Source: a virus. Taken from it: a stretch of DNA of 35,963 bases. Below, one piece after another: positions 22,218 to 30,806 of the stretch. A model generated the notes under the pieces. It saw nothing but the letters and a program-made list of their open reading frames with translations. It made no database searches and was not told where the DNA came from. The stretch's first letter is position 1; each line of letters begins with the position of its first letter. A program made the translations under genes and the position numbers. The DNA lies in the IMG/VR virus record IMGVR_UViG_3300035703_000243, positions 1-35,963 of that record. One strand, given 5' to 3'.

Positions 22218-25142
22218 TCAGCTCCTCTGCTGCCGGGACAGGTATTCGCGTCGGGCTTGCTCGAGCATTGCCCTCACCCGGCTGGCCGGGATGCTTGCCC
22301 TGTTGCCGCCTTTGTCGCCGTCGTAGACCCCCCTTCCGTTTGGCGCCTGCAGCGCAGCCCACTCGCGGGCAATGTCCCAGTGGGCCGCGTCAAGGTCGCT
22401 TCCCCTGCCAGTGACGTACTTCGCCAGCGCCGGTCGTTTGCTGCCGACGATCAGTGCCATTGCCAGCCGGTTTTGATTCTCAGGCGTGAATGGTGCGTCA
22501 GGAGAAAGGCCTGATTCGCGGCGAGCTCGGGCCAGCACTCCAGGGGTGAATTGGTAAGCCCCAACAGCAAAGACCTGCCCTTTCGACTGCATCTGCTCAA
22601 GAGAGCCGATTGTGCGCGAAGTGATGTTGCCAATGCCGCCAGGCGAGTCACCGGCGACGCCGCGGTTGACGGAGTTCCAGCCCCCTTCACCGCTGCGGAT
22701 CAATCCCAAAAGGCCGTTCATGCCACTCCCTCCAATAGGCATCAGTGCTTGCCCATCAGTTCGGGGCATGTAGGCAGGCGGCAGAGTGCCGGCCGCGGCT
22801 GGGGGCGTCAGCAGCCGCATCAGCCAGCCGCCAGGCCGCAGCGGGTTGTAGCCAAGAGGCACCATCCCCATCCCTGTGCCCTGGAAGCTGGGCAGCTGAT
22901 TGCTGGAAACCGTGTTGTTTGCCCGCTGTTGTTTGACCTTCTCTTGCAGCCAGCGTTTTGCGTCGCCGCTTGGATCAAGCCCGGGATAGAACCGAAGCTG
23001 CTCGAGCAAATAGCGGAAGGTGCTGGTGTTGGCCCGCTTGGCCAGGTTGTAAAGCTCAGGACTCACCGGCTTGTTGCCCTGCAGCTTCACAAGCTCTGAG
23101 CGCAACCACCGGCCATCCATCACCGGCCTTTGCTGGTAGGTGCGGATCGTCTCGTCGGAGAGCGTTTTGGCGCCGGCCTGAGGCACCCCGCGAGCCGCCT
23201 TTGGGTCCGTCCCGACCTTGCCCGGGCCCACTTCTCCAGGCTTGCGACCTGTGAGGTCAGTCATCGTCTTGGCCCACTCGGGCGAGTTGCGGACCGCGGC
23301 TTCGGCCTCGCTCGTCACCACGCTGCGAGCCGCCGGGCTCATCACTTGGCCAGGGTGCTCTGCTTTCCAATTGCGGATGGCCGTGGACAGCGCCCGCTCA
23401 TAGAGGCTGGTAAGCCGGTTGGCGGCAGCGGTGAGCTTGGTGTTCTGGTACGCCGCTGAGATTGCTGCCGTGGCTGTAGCGCCACCTGAGAGCTGCTGGG
23501 CAACCACTTGCGCCAGAGCATCCCCGCTGCGGCCGTTCACCTTCTGCTGGCTTTTGATCTCGCGCACGGCCTGGCTGTCGAGGTCCTGCAACACCGCCGC
23601 AGTGACCTTCTCTTTCACGCCTGTATCGAACTCACCGGCCGACTCACGCGCTTTATTGGCCGCCGCCACCATGCGTTGGTAGTCCTCCCGCCGCCCTTCG
23701 GGCGTGGGGTTTTGGCTGGCAATCTGCCGGGCCTGCTGCAGCGCGTTCTGGTAAGCGTTGGGGTCGTCGGTCCACGCGCTTGGCGGCAACTGCTCGAGCC
23801 GCACGATGAAATCGTCCACCACAAACGGATCAGGAGGACGCACCACCTGAGTAAACGAGCTTTGATCCTTGGCCCGCCTCGAGATGTATTCCTCAGGGGT
23901 GAGGTACCCCATGCCTAGGGCCTGGTTGCGAAACTTCAGGACCGCGGACGGGTAAGCCGGGTCCGCAGGATCCAGCCCCCCCGGCCCGGCGTACCAAAGC
24001 CGATCGAGTTGCTGCTCAACACTCTTCTGCTGGAGGTCGTGAGTCTTTTGAACTGCCTCCTGGCCGCGCACCTGCAGCTCAAGCGTTTCCAGTGGGGCCA
24101 TTGCCCCCCAGGTGGGACGCTTCTCGTAGGGGACTGATGGGTCGCCGGCGCGAATGTTTTGCAGCAGTGAAGCCGCCACCGGGTCGCTGCCAAAGGTGCC
24201 GATGATCTGCTCACGCAGGAACTGCACCGTTCGCTTCCGGGCATCGGGAGCCAACAGCCGCAACTGTTGATCCAAGCCATACGTCAGCGCAGCACCGCCG
24301 TATTGAATCCACTCCGGCGAGCCTTTCTTGTAGATGACACCGTTGATGGTGACGCCCTTGGTGAGCATCTCTTCCACCGTTGCAGCCGTTGCTGCAACCG
24401 TGCTATTGCGAGTCGATTCCTCAACTGCATCGTTGTAAAACTTTCGCTGCTTTTCTCTGTAGGAATCCCAGGCTTTATTGAGCCTTGGGGTGACATAAAA
24501 CTGCACCTCCGGCTCATCGCCACTGAGCTGGAAACGGCCCAGCACCTGAGAGGTAAGTTGCACCTGCCGCTTGGTGAGCTCGGGGCTCTCCGGCTTGAGC
24601 GTGCCAAGCAGGCCAGCATTCGTGGTCAGGTCGTTTTCGAGCGAGTTCTCGATTTCCGCGCCAGCCCACTGAGCCAGAGCCCGACGTCGCCCGATCAATT
24701 TCCACGGGTTGGATTCATCCAGCAGTTGAGCTGCCGCGGGATCCAGCTTCTGCAGCCTGGCAATTGTTCCAGCAGCATTGGCAGCACCTTGCTCTGATTG
24801 AACCTGCAGGCTGAGAGTCGCCTTGGCTTTCTCGTTTTCTAGCTGTTTGAGTTGATAGGCGTAGCCCTCATCAATCTTGCCTTTGGCGTAGGAGACCAGC
24901 CCTCTCTCCATCAAGGAGGACAGGTTTTTGCTGAATGGCGCTAGGGCCTCAGCAATTTGCTCAAACTGGTTGTAGCCCCGCACATCTGGCGTGCGAGCTT
25001 GTTGCAGCGTGACAATGCCCTGAGGATTCCCGAGCTGGTCGGGCCGTGCCGCAGAAGCCGTGTTGAACTGCGCTGGCTGAATGAACGCATTGATGGGCCT
25101 GGCGCCTGGCCGGACCTCTCCAAATGGAAGACGTTCTGCCAT
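22218..25142 (-). CDS. internal virion protein with C-terminal lysozyme/transglycosylase-like domain (gp15-like position)
   Basis: 974 residues. Most of the protein is helical. The last 170 residues form a peptidoglycan-hydrolase-like domain: LLGLIRSGEGGWNSVNRG holds the likely catalytic Glu, and FAVGAYQFTPGVLARARRESGL with NQNRLAMALI resembles the GAYQ/FTP and QNR signatures of phage transglycosylase or lysozyme domains. In T7 the wall-cutting domain is at the N-terminus of gp16; here it is at the C-terminus of the protein in gp15 position. It would open the wall locally during DNA ejection. ATG lies 3 bases after the previous stop. Confidence 0.85.
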   Translation of the reverse strand: MAERLPFGEVRPGARPINAFIQPAQFNTASAARPDQLGNPQGIVTLQQARTPDVRGYNQFEQIAEALAPFSKNLSSLMERGLVSYAKGKIDEGYAYQLKQLENEKAKATLSLQVQSEQGAANAAGTIARLQKLDPAAAQLLDESNPWKLIGRRRALAQWAGAEIENSLENDLTTNAGLLGTLKPESPELTKRQVQLTSQVLGRFQLSGDEPEVQFYVTPRLNKAWDSYREKQRKFYNDAVEESTRNSTVAATAATVEEMLTKGVTINGVIYKKGSPEWIQYGGAALTYGLDQQLRLLAPDARKRTVQFLREQIIGTFGSDPVAASLLQNIRAGDPSVPYEKRPTWGAMAPLETLELQVRGQEAVQKTHDLQQKSVEQQLDRLWYAGPGGLDPADPAYPSAVLKFRNQALGMGYLTPEEYISRRAKDQSSFTQVVRPPDPFVVDDFIVRLEQLPPSAWTDDPNAYQNALQQARQIASQNPTPEGRREDYQRMVAAANKARESAGEFDTGVKEKVTAAVLQDLDSQAVREIKSQQKVNGRSGDALAQVVAQQLSGGATATAAISAAYQNTKLTAAANRLTSLYERALSTAIRNWKAEHPGQVMSPAARSVVTSEAEAAVRNSPEWAKTMTDLTGRKPGEVGPGKVGTDPKAARGVPQAGAKTLSDETIRTYQQRPVMDGRWLRSELVKLQGNKPVSPELYNLAKRANTSTFRYLLEQLRFYPGLDPSGDAKRWLQEKVKQQRANNTVSSNQLPSFQGTGMGMVPLGYNPLRPGGWLMRLLTPPAAAGTLPPAYMPRTDGQALMPIGGSGMNGLLGLIRSGEGGWNSVNRGVAGDSPGGIGNITSRTIGSLEQMQSKGQVFAVGAYQFTPGVLARARRESGLSPDAPFTPENQNRLAMALIVGSKRPALAKYVTGRGSDLDAAHWDIAREWAALQAPNGRGVYDGDKGGNRASIPASRVRAMLEQARREYLSRQQRS

Positions 25143-25145
25143 GAC

Positions 25146-25994
25146 TTAAACCCCCTTTGGTGTGCCGGATCCCGAGCTGCTGCTGGGGATCTTGAGAGAG
25201 TTGAGCGTGTTCTGCATCGAGAAGACGCTGTTGACCCCACCCAGCACCGCGGTGCCGATGTTGAGAGCGCCCGCAGCAGCACTGGGTGGCGACCCAGTCA
25301 TCGTCGGGCCGCCTGGCTGCATCAGCGTGGGCAGCGGCGCGAAAGGCGCAATCGGATCGATGTAGCCCTGCTCTTCGTAGAACTGCTGGCTATTCCATTG
25401 GCTGAGGTACTGCGCCACGCGGCCTGCTTGCTCACGTGAGTACTGCCGACCACGAATGCCCTGATTGATGGCCTGCAGCGTTTCATAGTCACCGAGCTGC
25501 CTTGCATAGTCATTGACAAGGCGATCAACGCTCTGGCCTTCCTGGTTGAGTGCTTGAACAGATGCGCGAGATTGCAGCGCTCTCCAGCGATACTGCTGCA
25601 TCGCCACAGCTTCCTGCATCGAGGCCTCAGCAAACTGCTGGCTAATCGCTTCAGAATCAAGCAAATAGCTGGACCCTGCAGCTGCCCTTGTTTGTCCAAC
25701 GACGTCTGCCTGTCGTGCAGCCTTTACAAGCTCAACATTTCTGAGCGCGTTGGTGTAAGCAAGGCTTTGGTTGTAATTAACCGTATCCGCCCAGTACTTG
25801 TACTGGTTATTTGCATCATTGACCCTGGCGTTAAAACCGGCCTGCCAGATGGCGAACTTGTTGTTCGCGTCTTGGAAGGCCCGTTGATTGACATAGTCCT
25901 GTTGCTGCGCGGCCTGAGAGGCCATGCCGCCCATAATCCCCATGCCCATGTTGGCGGCGCCAAAGGCAAGGGAGATGGGATCGATTACCACCAT
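25146..25994 (-). CDS. internal virion protein B (T7 gp14-like)
   Basis: 282 residues. The start MVVIDPISLAFGAANMGMGIMGGMASQAAQQQDYVNQ has a Gly/Met-rich hydrophobic segment followed by a long helical Gln/Asn/Ala-rich body, the plan of T7 gp14 (196 residues), which inserts in the outer membrane on ejection. The C-terminus is Ser/Gly/Pro rich. Its order between gp13-like and gp15-like genes supports the call. Start overlaps the previous stop as TGATG. Confidence 0.85.
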   Translation of the reverse strand: MVVIDPISLAFGAANMGMGIMGGMASQAAQQQDYVNQRAFQDANNKFAIWQAGFNARVNDANNQYKYWADTVNYNQSLAYTNALRNVELVKAARQADVVGQTRAAAGSSYLLDSEAISQQFAEASMQEAVAMQQYRWRALQSRASVQALNQEGQSVDRLVNDYARQLGDYETLQAINQGIRGRQYSREQAGRVAQYLSQWNSQQFYEEQGYIDPIAPFAPLPTLMQPGGPTMTGSPPSAAAGALNIGTAVLGGVNSVFSMQNTLNSLKIPSSSSGSGTPKGV

Positions 25995-26440
25995 CAGGCC
26001 AGCCTCCAGAAGTGACAGAACAGCTGAGCGCTGCGGCCCCTCGGCTCAGGGGTATCAATCCGAAAGCCCAAATGCGTCAGCCATCGCAGGGTTGCGCTGT
26101 TCGACGCCAGAGCCCAGTTCTCCAAGAAGTCGTGGCCGTCAGCCAGCAGGCCATCGACCCACTCGCGCCCGCCGCGAATGAACTGCCGGCGGTGGCTTGG
26201 CGTTGCCAGAAGCCCGTCCGTGCCGAGCAACCAGATCTCTGTGCCATTCACGCCGCAGATCCCCACTGGCCTCCCGTCATCTCCATCTATGCAACGACAG
26301 ATTGCGCTGTTTTTCCAGCTCCTCTCAACCGCGTCTTTGCCCGCCAGGCCATGGCTGTAGAGGACCTCGAGCTCATCTTGATAGCGCAAGTGGGTGGCAA
26401 TGTGCTGCACCCTTGCAGATGTGGGTTCAGACCACTTCAT
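25994..26440 (-). CDS. acetyltransferase-like protein, T7 gp13-like
   Basis: 148 residues from ATG at 26440, which overlaps the stop of the tail tube B gene (ATGA). The middle and end, IWLLGTDGLLATPSHRRQFIRGGREWVDGLLADGHDFLENWALASNSATLRWLTHLGFRID, follow the GNAT-like plan of T7 gp13: an acceptor strand, a helix with RRQF, a V/NWALASN strand and the LRWLTHLGF helix. In T7 gp13 is needed for virion assembly. Acetyltransferase activity is not implied because the acetyl-CoA loop is weak. Confidence 0.8.
   Translation of the reverse strand: MKWSEPTSARVQHIATHLRYQDELEVLYSHGLAGKDAVERSWKNSAICRCIDGDDGRPVGICGVNGTEIWLLGTDGLLATPSHRRQFIRGGREWVDGLLADGHDFLENWALASNSATLRWLTHLGFRIDTPEPRGRSAQLFCHFWRLA
26405..26418 (-). 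promoter_or_regulatory. CTGCA-N4-TGCAG element inside the gp13-like gene
   Basis: Minus strand CTGCA AGGG TGCAG lies within codons 8-12 of the gp13-like gene. It is one of six copies of the inverted repeat in the window, and the only one inside a coding sequence. It may be coincidental. Confidence 0.3.
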
Positions 26441-28941
26441 TGCAGGCTCCTGGCTTGGCTGGTCACAAGTCCGACCCACTCGCAAGTGCTGAACTTGCAC
26501 GGATGGACCGTGTCGTTGTGAAGCTCGACGATGCAGTTCTCGCCTTTGCTGGCGATCGGGATTTGAAACACCCCCTCGAAATACCGGGCCGTCTCGGGGT
26601 CGTAGCCGCCTGGCATGGCGCTGCCCAGGCTCGAGTTGCGACTGCCCAGCACCGTGCCGTCAAACTTGTAGACCGCCGTGTCACGGCGCTCAGCCATGAC
26701 CCTGGCCTCGAAGTACGAGGTCTCGTGGTAGCGGAGCTTGGCGTGACGCACCTGAGTGCGCTCGACGTTGGCCGCGGCCTTGCCGCCACCGACGTCCTTG
26801 TAGAGCTTGAACCGCGTGAAGCGGTAGACGAAGTCGTAGAGCTCGCCGAAGAAGATCGGTTTGCCCGACCAGTCCCCGTTGGCCGTAATTGTGGTGCCGC
26901 TGGTTGCCGTTGCCAGCAGCACCCCGCCGTTGGTTGCGGCCCCAAAGCCTGACCAGGCCTGCGTTGGCGCAGCAACCGTGTAAGGCAGAGTCCAAGTGGT
27001 CTGCCTGGTCGTCGCGTTGTAGGTGCCCGACGCCACCCGGATCGCAACCGGGGTGTCCGTGGTGGTGGACACCCGGCGGTCCAACAGCAGCGGATAGGGG
27101 TCGGGGGTGACGTCGCTGAGCCGGTCAGAGACCCGCATCTTTTCCAGCCACACCTGGCTGCCGTACTCGACCAGCAGATACATCACCTCCTGCACGCACA
27201 AGATCGAGAGGATCTTGTCCGCGCCAGTCAGCTGCCAGTGGCTCCAGCTGCTCTGTGCCCGCTCGGCCCCGCCGCCGGTGTTCCGGTAAAAATACTTGTA
27301 GACGTAGATGCGGTCGGCAAAGCCGCTCTTGCTCGACACCGCAAACCAGCTGTTGCCGGTGTCGTTGGCCGTCAGCTTGAACACCTCAGCCGGGATGTAG
27401 CTGCTGACGTAGCCAGTCAGATCGGAGGCATCGGCGACGAGCGCAGTTCCCGCACCGCGGACACTGAACTCGCGGAACTGGCTCCACTGACCGTTGGCCT
27501 GGCAGAAGATGATCGTCCCCTGCACCGGGATCGGCCGGCAGTTGGGGTCGATCTCGTACTGCGTCAGCACCGTGATCACGGCGCTCGATGGGGTCAGGAC
27601 CGTCTCGGCCGCGTTGAAGCGGAACTGGATCTGGTCGCTGAAGATGATCAGCTCGTCCTGGTAGGGGATGGCATAGCGCAGCACCGACACCCGGTTGTTG
27701 CTGGCCGTCAGGTCGATCGGGTCGGTGTCGAGCACCGCCGTGACCGTCTCCGGGAAGAACTCGAAGAAGTCCCGCGTGCGGCTCAGGATGACGTTCTCGT
27801 CCGCCAGGAACCCCAGCCGGTTCTTGTAGATGAAGACGTCCTGGATCGGGTAGCCGATGAAGCTCGGATCGGGCGCCGTGTCGTAGTCGCCGGCGGTGCG
27901 CTCTCCCCAGCTGGGGATGACGACGCCGCCCTGGGTGGTGCCGTTGGCGGGCCCGAAGTAGAAACTCCCGCTTGGCAGCCGCACCAGCAGATGCGGCATG
28001 GTCCCGGCGTTCAGCTTGTATTCGACCCCAGGGCTGACCGTCTCCTGCCAGGCCCCCTCGCCAAAAGTCCCCGCACCGGTGCGGGGCACAAACTTGACGT
28101 AGTAGCCATCGAACTTGTTGCCAGGGTCGCCGACCACCTCGACCTGGTAGCCCTCGGGCGCAATCGTCGGCAGCTCTGTGAACGCCTGCACCGAGCTGGT
28201 GATCGCCGTGATGTCGGCGTTGGCCCTTGCATCGTTGGCCGCCACCGTGATCGCGCTGCTGCTCTTGAGGTGCAGCACTGACCCCTTGCGCACGATCGTC
28301 ACCCCAGTCACCCCGGCCAGGGCGGTCTTGAGGCTTTCGGCAATGTCCTCTGTGCTGATGCGGTTCTCGGTGGTCGTCGAGCCACTGACGATCACCGGGG
28401 CCACAGCCGTCTGCACCGTTGCCAGGGTGCCGTTGACGTTGACCTTGTAGGTCTGGCCGTAGTTGGCAGCCTTCACCCACACCAGGGCCTCGTGCGTGGA
28501 TGGCCGGGCCACCGCCGGCGCAAGTGACGCATCCATCGCCGGCACCGCCTTGGTGTTGGAGATGAAGGTGTAGTCGGCGATCGTGGCGGCGCGGATGTCG
28601 CTCTTGGCGCTCACCACCGACGACAGGTAGCTGTAGCCGTAGGGCGCGCTGACCGTCTTCTCGTTGCCGTCCAGGTCAAAGACCTTGATCGCGGTCTTGC
28701 CCACCACGACCAGGTACTTCTCGCCGGCGTCCCGCAGGATCTGGTGGAAGTAGACGTCGCCAAAGCTGGTGTTGCTGACCTTGGCAATCACCTGTGACGG
28801 CTCGCGCTTGCGCAGGCCCTCGGCCAGCGAGCTCATCGCGTTGATCTGCACCTCGCCCTGGCTCGGCTCGCGCTGCGCGTCCGGCTGCTGGCTGATCCCC
28901 TGAATCAGGTTGGGGATGGTGTAGCTGACGAGATTAGCCAC
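26437..28941 (-). CDS. tail tubular protein B (T7 gp12-like)
   Basis: 834 residues (T7 gp12 has 794). The N-terminus MANLVSYTIPNLIQGISQQPDAQREPSQGEVQINAMSSLAEGLRKREPS closely follows the gp12 hallmark GGISQQP...QVNGWSSETEGLQKRPP. The nozzle protein forms the distal tail tube to which fibres attach. Later segments such as IFSDQIQFRFNAAETVLTPSSAVI and FCQANGQWSQFREFSV are beta-propeller-like. It starts with GTG, overlapping the end of the tail tube A gene by 8 bases, with GAGGG upstream. Confidence 0.95.
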   Translation of the reverse strand: MANLVSYTIPNLIQGISQQPDAQREPSQGEVQINAMSSLAEGLRKREPSQVIAKVSNTSFGDVYFHQILRDAGEKYLVVVGKTAIKVFDLDGNEKTVSAPYGYSYLSSVVSAKSDIRAATIADYTFISNTKAVPAMDASLAPAVARPSTHEALVWVKAANYGQTYKVNVNGTLATVQTAVAPVIVSGSTTTENRISTEDIAESLKTALAGVTGVTIVRKGSVLHLKSSSAITVAANDARANADITAITSSVQAFTELPTIAPEGYQVEVVGDPGNKFDGYYVKFVPRTGAGTFGEGAWQETVSPGVEYKLNAGTMPHLLVRLPSGSFYFGPANGTTQGGVVIPSWGERTAGDYDTAPDPSFIGYPIQDVFIYKNRLGFLADENVILSRTRDFFEFFPETVTAVLDTDPIDLTASNNRVSVLRYAIPYQDELIIFSDQIQFRFNAAETVLTPSSAVITVLTQYEIDPNCRPIPVQGTIIFCQANGQWSQFREFSVRGAGTALVADASDLTGYVSSYIPAEVFKLTANDTGNSWFAVSSKSGFADRIYVYKYFYRNTGGGAERAQSSWSHWQLTGADKILSILCVQEVMYLLVEYGSQVWLEKMRVSDRLSDVTPDPYPLLLDRRVSTTTDTPVAIRVASGTYNATTRQTTWTLPYTVAAPTQAWSGFGAATNGGVLLATATSGTTITANGDWSGKPIFFGELYDFVYRFTRFKLYKDVGGGKAAANVERTQVRHAKLRYHETSYFEARVMAERRDTAVYKFDGTVLGSRNSSLGSAMPGGYDPETARYFEGVFQIPIASKGENCIVELHNDTVHPCKFSTCEWVGLVTSQARSLQ

Positions 28942-29593
28942 GCAGATAGCCCTCGTTCCGGCCCAGCAGGCCCAGCCCTGGCGAGTAGGTGGGGAACGGC
29001 CTGAGCCCTGGGCCGCCCGTCAGGCTGTTTGGCTGGGCCTGCTCGATCTCGACCCGCTGTAGCTCCACCAGAGCCATCTGCTCATCGAGCGCGGTGTACT
29101 TGAAGATCGAGTCAGAGCTCAGCACCCGGTCGCTGAACACCCGGGCCGAGCGGATGGTCACCCAGCGGTTAAAAGCCTCGGGGCACTCATCCCAGGGCAG
29201 CAGCCAGACCACGTCAGCCTCAAGGCTGGCAATGCCGGCCTCAAGGTTGTAGGTCCGCTTCTCCTTGTCGTAGACCCGCTGGCCCCGCAGCTGGAACCGG
29301 CCAGCCCAGCGGTAGGCATCAGGCGCAAACGACACCACGTTGGCCGGCACCGTGATCTGGTTGGTGGCGTTGTTCTTGACGAACTCGTACCCCTGCTCGG
29401 TGTTCCAGCTCCAGCCCCTGGTCTGGCCTTCTTTGTGAAACTCGAGGATGGTCCGCTCAGCCATCGTCGCTTCGACGATCTGCTGGTTCTCCAGGCTGTT
29501 GACCGGCTGCTCGCCGATGTTCTGCAGGCAGATGTTCACCGCTTCCAGCAGCGTCGTGCGGCCTGGGGTGATGGCCTGATTTGCGAGGCCCAT
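28934..29593 (-). CDS. tail tubular protein A (T7 gp11-like)
   Basis: 219 residues (T7 gp11 has 196). TTLLEAVNICLQNIGEQPVNSLE, EFHKEGQTRGWSWNTEQGYEF and VYDKEKRTYNLEAGI are characteristic of the gp11 adaptor ring that links portal and nozzle. It starts 6 bases after a promoter-like element and downstream of an intrinsic terminator, so it begins a new transcription block. Confidence 0.95.
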   Translation of the reverse strand: MGLANQAITPGRTTLLEAVNICLQNIGEQPVNSLENQQIVEATMAERTILEFHKEGQTRGWSWNTEQGYEFVKNNATNQITVPANVVSFAPDAYRWAGRFQLRGQRVYDKEKRTYNLEAGIASLEADVVWLLPWDECPEAFNRWVTIRSARVFSDRVLSSDSIFKYTALDEQMALVELQRVEIEQAQPNSLTGGPGLRPFPTYSPGLGLLGRNEGYLRG

Positions 29594-29600
29594 CGCAACT

Positions 29601-29625
29601 CTGCAAGGGTGCAGCCCTCATGCTA
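29601..29625 (-). promoter_or_regulatory. promoter-like element TAGCATGA-N3-CTGCA-N4-TGCAGA before tail tube A
   Basis: On the minus strand TAGCATGA GGG CTGCA CCCT TGCAGA, six bases before ATG. Spacing is identical to the copy before the tail fibre gene. It lies right after the capsid-gene terminator, where a new promoter is expected. The CTGCA/TGCAG palindrome could form a hairpin at the mRNA 5' end or be an operator. Confidence 0.65.
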
Positions 29626-29636
29626 TCGACAGGCAC

Positions 29637-29666
29637 AAAAAAGCCCCCTGTTCCGCGCAGGGGGCT
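29637..29666 (-). terminator. intrinsic terminator after the major capsid gene
   Basis: On the minus strand AGCCCCCTG and CAGGGGGCT form a perfect 9-bp stem around a 7-base loop, followed by a T-run. It lies 25 bases after the capsid stop codon. T7 has its late terminator at the same place, between genes 10 and 11. Confidence 0.92.
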
Positions 29667-29690
29667 CAACCAGAATCCGCCCAACAGAAC

Positions 29691-30698
29691 TTAGGGCAGC
29701 TCGATCACACCTGCACACTCAGCACGCAGGACACCCATGCCGATCGCCATGCGGGCGACCATCAAGCTGGCCTGGTACATGATGTTGAAGTCGCCGCCCT
29801 GAGGGGTGACTTGCAGGCTGGGGCTGCGCAGGGTCAGCACACCGATGGCATTGCGGTGAAACACGATGCCCTTGCACTTCGACAGGTCCTGCTGATAGGC
29901 AGTGTTCTTGTCGTAGGTGCCGTTGGTGTAAGCAGCCTGGGTGACGTGATTCGACTGGATCACGGGAATCCCCTTGACTCGCAGCACGCGGCCTTGAGCA
30001 AAGGAGCCGTTCTCGCCGCTGGCACCGTTGAAGTCCGCGTTGATGGCGCGGGTCGAATCCAGCAGATAGTCGTACTCGTCAGGGCCAACCACGCACAGGA
30101 GGTCCTCAGTGGGGACGTCCTTCTTGGCCATGGCCACCTTGAGCGCGCTGATCTTGGAGACCAGCTCATCGCCTTTGGCGTTGGCGCTGGCTGCGGCATA
30201 GCCAGCCGAGAGGGTCTGGCTCTGACCAATGCGGCCGGCGTTACCGGCTTTGGACAGGGGCTCAGTGGTGGTCTTGGCAGCGGCGTACAGCACGCGGGCA
30301 GCGCGCTTGTCCCACTCCCGGGCCAGCGCCATGCCGAGCTGATGAGTGACGTCCTGGCGGACGTCGTAGTAGTTCATCATCTCGTCCAGGTCGTAGATGA
30401 CCTGATCCGCAATCATCAGACCATCAAGGTTGATGATCTGCTCGTTGCGGTCGCCAGGGCTGTTGGTGGCCCCAAGGATCGGGGTGCCAGGGACGTGGTA
30501 GCCCGCATCAGCAAGGCCGCTCACGGGGAACGCAGCTGATTTGCCGCCTTTGATGTTCCGCTCACGAACTTTGCCCTTGAAAACGCAGGCGCGGTCGAAA
30601 GCAGACAGCAGCTCGGCAATGCCGAGTTTCAGGAACAGGGCGTCAACTGCACCTGCGCCTTTGATTTGACCAATCCGGTCGAGAGAAGCGTTGGCCAT
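29691..30698 (-). CDS. major capsid protein (T7 gp10-like)
   Basis: 335 residues, the length of T7-type capsid proteins (345 for gp10A). MANASLDRIGQIKGAGAVDALFLKLGIAELLSAFDRACVFKGKVRERNIKGGKSAAFPVSG matches the family N-arm and E-loop, and INLDGLMIADQVIYDLDEMMNYYDVRQ the spine helix. No extended second product like T7 gp10B is evident, since the terminator follows closely. It is preceded by a 109-base leader with a CTGCA-N4-TGCA element and a stable hairpin. Confidence 0.96.
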   Translation of the reverse strand: MANASLDRIGQIKGAGAVDALFLKLGIAELLSAFDRACVFKGKVRERNIKGGKSAAFPVSGLADAGYHVPGTPILGATNSPGDRNEQIINLDGLMIADQVIYDLDEMMNYYDVRQDVTHQLGMALAREWDKRAARVLYAAAKTTTEPLSKAGNAGRIGQSQTLSAGYAAASANAKGDELVSKISALKVAMAKKDVPTEDLLCVVGPDEYDYLLDSTRAINADFNGASGENGSFAQGRVLRVKGIPVIQSNHVTQAAYTNGTYDKNTAYQQDLSKCKGIVFHRNAIGVLTLRSPSLQVTPQGGDFNIMYQASLMVARMAIGMGVLRAECAGVIELP

Positions 30699-30740
30699 TG
30701 GCCTAAGGGGGTGATGAGCCTCTGCTCAATTGTTTGGCTG

Positions 30741-30771
30741 AATCGGGGTATCTCCCTAAGGAGGCCCGATT
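30741..30771 (-). promoter_or_regulatory. two-tier hairpin in the capsid gene leader
   Basis: AATCGGG (30741-30747) pairs with CCCGATT (30765-30771) and an inner CTCC/GGAG stem closes a CTAA loop. It lies between the CTGCA-type element at 30774-30787 and the capsid ATG at 30698. It could stabilise or define the 5' end of the abundant capsid mRNA, as RNase III-processed hairpins do in T7. No T-tract follows. Confidence 0.55.
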
Positions 30772-30773
30772 AG

Positions 30774-30787
30774 TTGCACACCTGCAG
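30774..30787 (-). promoter_or_regulatory. CTGCA-N4-TGCA element upstream of the capsid gene
   Basis: Minus strand CTGCA GGTG TGCAA preceded by GTTGAT, between the scaffold stop codon and the capsid gene. It closely resembles the copies at 10374-10387 and 34760-34773 (both preceded by GTTAAT). Confidence 0.55.
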
Positions 30788-30806
30788 ATCAACTCTTGCT
30801 CCGACC

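Noticed and set aside
29601-29625. T7-class or Syn5-class RNA polymerase promoter
   Set aside because: The composite does not match the T7 consensus or the Syn5 promoter as I remember it, and no phage RNA polymerase gene is in the window, so it is described only as promoter-like.
29637-29691. Frameshifted longer capsid product as in T7 gp10B
   Set aside because: The terminator begins within 25 bases of the capsid stop, leaving no room for an extension.
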